A stretch of DNA of 64,000 nt from Siphonodentalium dalli (Eukaryota > Mollusca > Scaphopoda > Gadilida > Siphonodentaliidae). Location: contig CP136064.1 of NCBI GenBank assembly GCA_032622095.1, positions 217,138,205-217,202,204 on the forward strand, in the 5' to 3' direction. The position numbers and the translations under genes are program-made. This document shows positions 60,601 through 64,000 of this stretch, piece after piece (the first letter of the stretch is position 1; the number at the start of each line of letters is the position of its first letter). The notes beneath the pieces are model-generated. The model had not been told where the DNA came from, did not search any database, and worked only from the letters and a program-made list of their open reading frames with translations.

Positions 60601-63336
60601 TTTTCATGATTGCATTCCACAGTATGAAAAACAAATAATAATAATATTTGTTTTCTTTTACTAGTAACTTGCTTTTGTGAAGGTATTCAAGTGTGACCTT
60701 GTCTCGAGAATTATGCTATGTTTAATATTATGCATTAATTTGTTGATGGAATAAGACTGACATTATTGGACATTTAATATATTCACCATATTATTTTTGT
60801 TTGTTTTAATATATTCATCATATTATGTTTATTTATTTTGAACCTAATATAATCTTAATTCCTGGTTTCAGAATTTCAACTTCTCAGCTATTTTGATTTC
60901 TTTGTCAATACTCACAATTTTACTTTTTGTTATTTTGGGAGGGGTTACCTTCAGCTGATAAAATGTGCCGTGAACAAATAATTTTGATTTATTTCCTTAA
61001 TAGCTTTGCATGGAGAATGATTTATTTTTTGTGCATTTTCAATTTTGCATTTCAAATATGTCTGCATGGATAATGTATGAATTTGTCTCTATACACTCAT
61101 TTGTTAACTTACATTTCGGGATGTTTTAGGACTTTCTGTTTTTTGAAACAACCAAGGATAACGATAAGCTCGACGTCCTACCATGAATGAAAATAGCAAC
61201 TCACTGTGCTCACATAAGCTGGTAACACATCTCCCTGAAAAAAAGCATAGTTATCACTCACTATTAAATATATAATTCTTACTCCCCTTCTCTTGCAAAT
61301 CTTCTGTGGTTATTCTTGTATTTATTTGCTAGATTGAAGTCAGAAAAGTTATCTATTTTACAAGTGACTGCTTTATGATAACTCTAGCAGGACTACTCTG
61401 TCACACATTGAAGTAAGAAAACTAAGAAATTACGCTATTCTCTGCATTGTGCTAGTTATCAGATTAATTGCCTGAGCGAGCCAATAGTTACGTGGGTTAA
61501 GCTTGCCATTGAGTTATCACATGGACTATGATTTCAAGTCAACACTACATTAGATTGACCTATGTTTATAAATTCAAATGACATGCACAACTTAATGACG
61601 ATTTGGATGATCATTGCTGGGCTTAGTTAATGAAATGGTGTCTCCACCATCATGTGAAATATTTTTCTGCACTGAAACCATCCACAGGATAGTCAATTAT
61701 TGGAATTGAATCAATTGGTTGGAAATCTAATTACTGTTTTACAAAACTGTATCAAAATTAATATATACCTGGTGCTGCGGGGACACAAAAAATATAGTTA
61801 ATATGGTCGTTTTTATTTTGTATTTTTGTTTAGGTTTAATAAATTGAAATAGAACAGTGACAATCTCCATTTCCTGAATCATCAGGCTAACTACTGGTAC
61901 TCTCTAATCTCATCCATTCCTCGTGGGCCCATCATGGAAGTGAACATAAACTTGATTGAAACAGGCTATGTACTAAATCGTTGCTTTGATTCCTTTTCCC
62001 TTATTAATTTACCTCTCTAAATAGTATACATCTACCGGTATACTATGCAGAGATCTATAAGAGCATGCTAAACTTAATTGTGCTTTATAAAGTAGCGTTC
62101 AGATGACTGCTTTGCGTTAGTCTGTTGTGATGACATCATCCGTTGTCTGCATTAAACCATTCACATTTGTGTGTTATATTATAACACAGAACCTCCGATT
62201 GAAGCTATTAATTTCTATGTTGTGATAAATGCAATATTGAAAATCAACCTATCTGTTATATATTAAATCTATTTTTAATTTCAAACCTGTTAAATACCAA
62301 CAACTAAAACTAAATACAATGGAAAGTTCCATCAATTCACAGACAGCCGTCATCTTTTATCGATTGAAAACAAATAACATGATGCATGCACTTAATTACC
62401 AAATAAGGTATGCATTTTGGGTACACAACATAACGGACGCATCACAGCCACATAAAATGCCTTAGTTTTATTGTCTGTATTCCAATTTCAAGGCAACGCA
62501 ATCAACGGACTTGACTGAACACTCATGAAGTATCAACTTCATTTTATATAATTGCATGTGTCGACCTGCTGGCTTATTTAATAATACCATGCTTGAATGC
62601 TAGATTAGCTAATTGATTATTTTCAGGATTTCTTGTACTTTGAAGGAAACAGAGATGCTAACCCCATGGGTGTATAAGGTATTGGGGTTTTCATCCCGGC
62701 AGTAGATTTCTCAAATATGGTAGCACCCAATCAAGCCTGAGTTTAGTGTGCCTGTCATTTGCAGAATGAGGTCCCCATAGGGTGAATTTAGTGATTCTAT
62801 CCCGCATAGTGGGCTAGTATCACTAATTTCACCCTCTGGGCACCTCATTCTGCATGGCCTCATCTGCTATGGGAGACATAGACTCAGATTGAAGTTTCTA
62901 AATGGTGAATATTATGATGTACACCCATTGGGAGCCTTGATTATGCAATGTGTCATCTGCCATTTTGGGGATATAGAGAAACTAAACTAAAATAGATATA
63001 GAAGATATGTAAAGAAGTTTCTATAGAAATTTGATAATAAAGAAACTTTCCAGAGAAGATGAGGCTTAAGCAGAATGAGGTCCCCAGAGGGTGAATTTAG
63101 TGATGCTCGCCCGCTATGCGGGATAGCGTCACTAAATTTTACCCCTGGGGACCTCATTCTGCAAATGACAGACACACTAAACTCAGGTAGCACCCAATAA
63201 TCAATAACATATATAATAATACCATACTTGAATGCTAGAGTAGCCAATTGATTATTTTCAGGATTTTATGTTCTTTGAAGACAACACAAAGAAAGATGAT
63301 GATAAAAGCCCGCATGGTGGTGGTATGCACCACTGA
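39522..63336 (+). CDS. Phospholipid scramblase with seven candidate alternative C-terminal exons
   Basis: The constant coding exons are 39543-39645, 40767-40901, 44119-44196, 45064-45203, 47157-47321 and 47892-48053 (783 bases, 261 codons). They are followed by one of seven exons starting at 50937, 53513, 57251, 58977, 61130, 62627 or 63262. The protein (about 276-286 residues) is a PLSCR-family membrane protein that moves phospholipids between leaflets in response to calcium. Visible in order: a Pro/Gly/Met-rich N-terminus, [36 protein letters not shown], the cysteine cluster CWCPCCLQ (palmitoylation in PLSCR1), [12 protein letters not shown] (the calcium-binding loop) and the C-terminal helix [10 protein letters not shown]+DFMFFE. 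Introns are 1-5 kb and full of palindromic MITEs. An upstream 5'UTR exon is implied by an acceptor at 39,521. A downstream 3'UTR exon may lie outside the window. Confidence 0.92.
40524..40733. mobile_element. CAGTAATGCCC palindromic MITE, intron 1 of scramblase
   Basis: Full-length, TA on both sides, arms nearly identical. It ends 33 bp before exon 2, so the polypyrimidine tract follows it directly. Confidence 0.9.
40767..40901 (+). CDS. Scramblase exon 2
   Basis: A TTATTTTAG acceptor, then [11 protein letters not shown] and [20 protein letters not shown] (PLSCR1: PPGLEYLSQIDQILIHQQIE). GTAAAT donor, phase 1. The acceptor lies only 33 bp after the end of a palindromic MITE. Confidence 0.92.
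41154..41315. mobile_element. Truncated piggyBac-like element (left end)
   Basis: TTAACCCTTTCATGGCGGGA, then the CATTCTCTTATA hairpins shared with 27,452-28,165. The right end was not found. Confidence 0.7.
41340..42980. repeat. Tandem/interleaved repeat block in scramblase intron 2
   Basis: GCATTGAGTGTGGAATCGAA occurs at 41,583 and 42,072, and CAATAAAGTGTTCCAA with GAAGCTTGACCAATCC at 41,920-41,970 and 42,610-42,660, so a unit of about 500-660 bp is partly duplicated. The block ends with the CGAAGTCGGGCACATCAGCT element end at 42,955. No gene. Confidence 0.6.
43085..43440. repeat. Two tandem units of the GTTCGAATATGGG-type repeat
   Basis: Each has TTTCCGGNTRATAACTTT, CTGAATGGAA, GGTATGNGNGTTTACTAGCA and GTTCCACCTGCCAA, with a spacing of about 175 bp. 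Confidence 0.7.
44119..44196 (+). CDS. Scramblase exon 3
   Basis: TATCCTTTTCAG acceptor; [20 protein letters not shown] then VYYAAE, one of the most conserved PLSCR blocks. GTATGT donor, phase 1. A palindromic MITE begins 39 bp after the exon. Confidence 0.93.
44236..44448. mobile_element. CAGTAATGCCC-type MITE, intron 3 of scramblase
   Basis: Near-complete; left end CAGTAATGTACTAAGTAATC, right end GGGCATTACTG. It begins 39 bp after exon 3. Confidence 0.88.
44920..45063 (+). repeat. Triplicated 3' splice-site-like segment before exon 4
   Basis: TTTCTCTTGTCAACAG|ACAC ends at 44,939, TTCTCTTATCGACAG|ACAC at 44,991 and the real TTTCTCTTTTCGACAG|ACAC at 45,063. The first two are followed by CATGATATCTCTACCTGTTA. 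These are duplicated acceptors without a functional exon body. Confidence 0.8.
45064..45203 (+). CDS. Scramblase exon 4 (cysteine clusters)
   Basis: [20 protein letters not shown], then [18 protein letters not shown]. The second cysteine cluster corresponds to the palmitoylated CCCPCC of PLSCR1. The acceptor TTTTCGACAG is the third of three similar acceptor-like copies in a row. GTTAGT donor, phase 0. Confidence 0.93.
45896..46352. mobile_element. Twin-hairpin element, copy 2 (intron 4)
   Basis: The outer ends are GAGTTTAGTGTGCCTGTCAT and inverse. Two internal palindromes of TGAATTTAGTGNTGCTA type lie near the ends. The middle part is the reverse orientation of copy 3 at 62.7 kb. Confidence 0.8.
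47157..47321 (+). CDS. Scramblase exon 5
   Basis: [32 protein letters not shown], then CGDIEFD (PLSCR1: IQAPPGVPIGYVIQTWHPC and CGDVDFEI). Phase 0 at both ends; GTGAGT donor. Confidence 0.93.
47811..47850 (+). repeat. Truncated duplicate of the start of scramblase exon 6
   Basis: TTAATTACAG plus GTGATGTCTGAAGATGGTAA repeats the acceptor and first codons of exon 6, 71 bp upstream of it (VMSEDGNTY versus VTSEDGNTH). The frame then stops within a few codons and no donor follows. It is a broken partial exon copy. Confidence 0.8.
47892..48053 (+). CDS. Scramblase exon 6 (Ca2+ loop and helix)
   Basis: [38 protein letters not shown] and [11 protein letters not shown]. This holds the calcium-binding loop and most of the C-terminal transmembrane helix. 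GTAAGT donor in phase 0, so every candidate seventh exon can join in frame. Confidence 0.94.
48927..49512. mobile_element. Inverted-repeat element in scramblase intron 6
   Basis: Arms of about 110 bp (48,927-49,036 and 49,398-49,512) share TATTTCATTAGACCAAGT, GGTCCACAACAGCTTG and TCTTCTATAACGGACTTT in inverse, with about 15-20% mismatch. Confidence 0.65.
50347..50727. mobile_element. Repeat B, near-complete copy with inverted ends
   Basis: TTAAAGGCCCACTTAATTTT on the left and AAATTAAGTGGTCTTTTAAA on the right are inverted. TTAA or TTAAA may be the target site. It ends about 210 bp before alternative exon 7a. Confidence 0.65.
50937..50996 (+). CDS. Scramblase alternative C-terminal exon 7a
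   Basis: Acceptor ATATTTTTAG, then [19 protein letters not shown] and TAA. DFMYYD replaces DFMFFE and the tail is alternating Asp/Lys. Unlike most of the others, no GT donor sits at the stop; the next is about 35 bp on (ATC|GTAGGT), so this one may be a true terminal exon or be spliced differently. Confidence 0.8.
   Translation, partial: DFMYYDDTDLKDKDKKDKD
51230..53190. other. Scramblase intron between 7a and 7b, mostly unassigned
   Basis: 51,622-51,770 looks like a pogo/Tigger-type end (CAGTCAAATTTTGTTAAGTC, AACTCGAAAAACCTGC). The rest shows no gene; the short frames lack conserved features. Confidence 0.4.
53195..53411. mobile_element. CAGTAATGCCC MITE upstream of exon 7b
   Basis: Full-length palindrome with TA at both ends. 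The right tip carries a small insertion (GGCATTTAATACTG). It ends 102 bp before exon 7b. Confidence 0.9.
53513..53588 (+). CDS. Scramblase alternative C-terminal exon 7b
   Basis: Acceptor AACATTTCAG, then DYIFFEN and a strongly basic tail, [17 protein letters not shown], then TAA. The stop directly joins a donor (TAAG|GTAGTA). The 120 bp downstream resembles that after 7c (TTTGTGGCATG, CCACAAATAT, GGCATGAGTTGAT). Confidence 0.88.
54540..54955. repeat. Tandem CGAATTTGAG-type units joined to a MITE remnant
   Basis: Two units with TTTCCGGATGATAACTTT, CTGAACTGAATGGAATGAAA and CAAAATACAGGTCA, then from 54,855 the right arm of a CAGTAATGCCC MITE with part of its hairpin missing. Confidence 0.7.
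55152..55366. mobile_element. CAGTAATGCCC MITE, diverged
   Basis: TA flanks and both ends are intact; the arms carry several mismatches, so this is one of the older copies. Confidence 0.88.
55592..56070. mobile_element. 479-bp piggyBac-like non-autonomous element
   Basis: Bounded by TTAA, inverted ends TTAACCCTTTCAGTGCCAGG and inverse. A central hairpin of GCATTCTCTTATATATGCGA lies at 55,649-55,712, and a run of about 18 T near 55,965. Confidence 0.85.
56936..57148. mobile_element. CAGTAATGCCC MITE upstream of exon 7c
   Basis: Full-length palindrome, but without a clear TA pair. It ends 103 bp before exon 7c. Confidence 0.88.
57251..57320 (+). CDS. Scramblase alternative C-terminal exon 7c
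   Basis: Acceptor ACTAATTTTCAG, then [22 protein letters not shown] and TAA at a donor (TAAG|GTATCA). DFMFFE is identical to vertebrate PLSCRs. The flanking similarity to 7b shows that the two arose by duplication. Confidence 0.88.
58019..58062. repeat. 11-bp tandem repeat
   Basis: Four copies of ATGGATATGAT in a row. Confidence 0.85.
58247..58874. mobile_element. 612-bp element with 8-bp TACTAGTA flanks
   Basis: The ends CCCAAGTTTCCTTCGACGTA and the inverse of CGTCAAAGGGAACTTGG pair, and TACTAGTA occurs directly on both sides as a probable target duplication (it is also self-complementary). It ends 103 bp before exon 7d. Confidence 0.65.
58977..59040 (+). CDS. Scramblase alternative C-terminal exon 7d
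   Basis: Acceptor GTAATTTTCAG, then [20 protein letters not shown] and TGA at a donor (TGAG|GTAGCG). The tail mixes Lys, Asp and His. Confidence 0.87.
59105..61090. other. Intron between 7d and 7e
   Basis: AT-rich sequence without recognised repeats apart from short direct copies (for example ATATTCAYCATATTAT near 60,780 and 60,815). No additional DFMFFE-type exon was found here. Confidence 0.4.
61130..61221 (+). CDS. Scramblase alternative C-terminal exon 7e
   Basis: Acceptor GATGTTTTAG, then [18 protein letters not shown] and TGA (61,184-61,186). The nearest donor is 35 bases past the stop (CTG|GTAACA), used here as the tentative end. The short tail ends in Val-Leu-Pro. Confidence 0.82.
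61222..62570. other. Intron between 7e and 7f
   Basis: Unique-looking AT-rich DNA. No repeat family of the window and no further alternative exon was seen. Confidence 0.4.
62627..62678 (+). CDS. Scramblase alternative C-terminal exon 7f
   Basis: Acceptor TTATTTTCAG, then [16 protein letters not shown] and TAA at a donor (TAAG|GTATTG). It is the least charged tail. About 50 bp before and 50 bp after match the surroundings of 7g, so 7f and 7g are the youngest pair. Confidence 0.86.
62736..63187. mobile_element. Twin-hairpin element, copy 3, between exons 7f and 7g
   Basis: Ends CCTGAGTTTAGTGTGCCTGT and inverse. TAGCACCCAAT lies just before and just after it as a probable target duplication. 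Two palindromes of the TGCAGAATGAGGTCCCCA type are inside. Confidence 0.82.
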
Positions 63337-63345
63337 CCAAATAAG
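63262..63345 (+). CDS. Scramblase alternative C-terminal exon 7g
   Basis: Acceptor TTATTTTCAG, then [20 protein letters not shown] and GMHH, then TGA, with a donor nine bases on (AAG|GTAATG). The tail is Asp/Lys- then His/Gly-rich. It is the last copy in the window, 664 bp from the edge. Confidence 0.88.
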
Positions 63346-63901
63346 GTAATGGGGTTTCATCACGGCAGTAGATTTCTCAAATATGTAGCCCCCTATTATA
63401 ATCAACACCATCATCTCGAAGTTCATATTTTTTGCACTATAAGGTTCAATTCTCATCAAAGATCACGCGTGTGTTTATATGTCGCGACTTTCAAGGTGTG
63501 CGTTATCTTATGACAATGGTATTAATTGCCCTTTTTTTTTCACAATCAACCCATTCTCGTGATAGCCTCGATTGCCGGCCGTTTCTTTGCTATTCCAATC
63601 AATCAACAGGCAATCAGTGTATTCCGAATGGGGACGTTTTATGTCTGTAGACATACTTTAACCCTTATATACTAAATGTATTCTCCCACTCAGTTATAAA
63701 AATACATGCTGGAATGGTCTATTATTCATTTGGAGGGCTTTTCAGGAAAAATATGCAGATGACAGATAACACAAGTACATTTTTTCTTCAAATTTGTTAA
63801 TACAGATAATGCACTTACAGAAAGAGTTCTATTCATTCGAAGGAAATGTTCAACTTCTATGAATGATATCGTTTCGGTATCTCACCTAAATTCATACCTA
63901 C

Positions 63902-64000
63902 AATAATGCCTTTATGACCTTTAACCACAGCAAAATTATGTGAAATTTTTCAGGAATTAGTCAGAAATATGGCTTGTTGCCATTCATTGGAAAGCTCTCA
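63902..64000. mobile_element. CAGTAATGCCC-type MITE cut by the window edge
   Basis: A diverged left end (CAATAATGCCTTTATGACCT), then TTAACCACAGCAAAATTATG and the first half of the central hairpin. The other half would lie to the right. Confidence 0.8.

Overview
The window is nuclear DNA from a eukaryote, AT-rich and full of repeats. Two genes with short GT-AG exons and long introns can be read. Gene content, exon style and repeat types suggest a marine lophotrochozoan, most likely a mollusc or a close relative. That assignment is inference; nothing here fixes the species. There is no bacterial, organellar or CRISPR signal. Almost all long open reading frames lie in repeats and do not look like genes.

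Layout. (1) 1-11,628, minus strand: a divergent eEF1A-like translation GTPase gene in seven exons (11,628 down to 1,668), followed by the first coding exon of a second, different eEF1A-like copy at 271-125 that leaves the window on the left. The complete copy has an altered switch I (G2) region and a one-base frame slip in exon 6. (2) 8,183-16,130: transposon-derived DNA, including a 1.25-kb fold-back element in eEF1A intron 2, small inverted-repeat elements, a 124-130-bp tandem array and a large dispersed repeat split by a 2.2-kb insertion. (3) 16,199-25,840: two tandem fragments of a RecQ/DExH-type helicase, a small cysteine-rich coding fragment on the other strand, and two overlapping pairs of terminal inverted repeats that look like the ends of large DNA transposons. 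(4) 25,840-39,500: intergenic repeats (piggyBac-like TTAA element, fold-back elements, interspersed 155-165-bp units). (5) 39,522 to the right end, plus strand: a phospholipid scramblase (PLSCR family) gene. Six constant exons encode a proline-rich N-terminus and the scramblase domain up to the transmembrane helix.

The main discovery is in part 5. The constant exons are followed by seven separate, tandemly arranged candidate exons over more than 12 kb (50,937; 53,513; 57,251; 58,977; 61,130; 62,627; 63,262). Each starts in the same phase after a good splice acceptor, each re-encodes the family-diagnostic DFMFFE-type end of the transmembrane helix, and each then gives a different short charged tail and a stop codon. 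In four of them the stop codon directly abuts a splice donor (TAAG|GTA or TGAG|GTA), and a fifth has a donor nine bases later. This suggests mutually exclusive C-terminal cassettes spliced onto a downstream 3'UTR exon. The gene could therefore make at least seven scramblases with the same catalytic body and different tails. The array may continue past the window edge.
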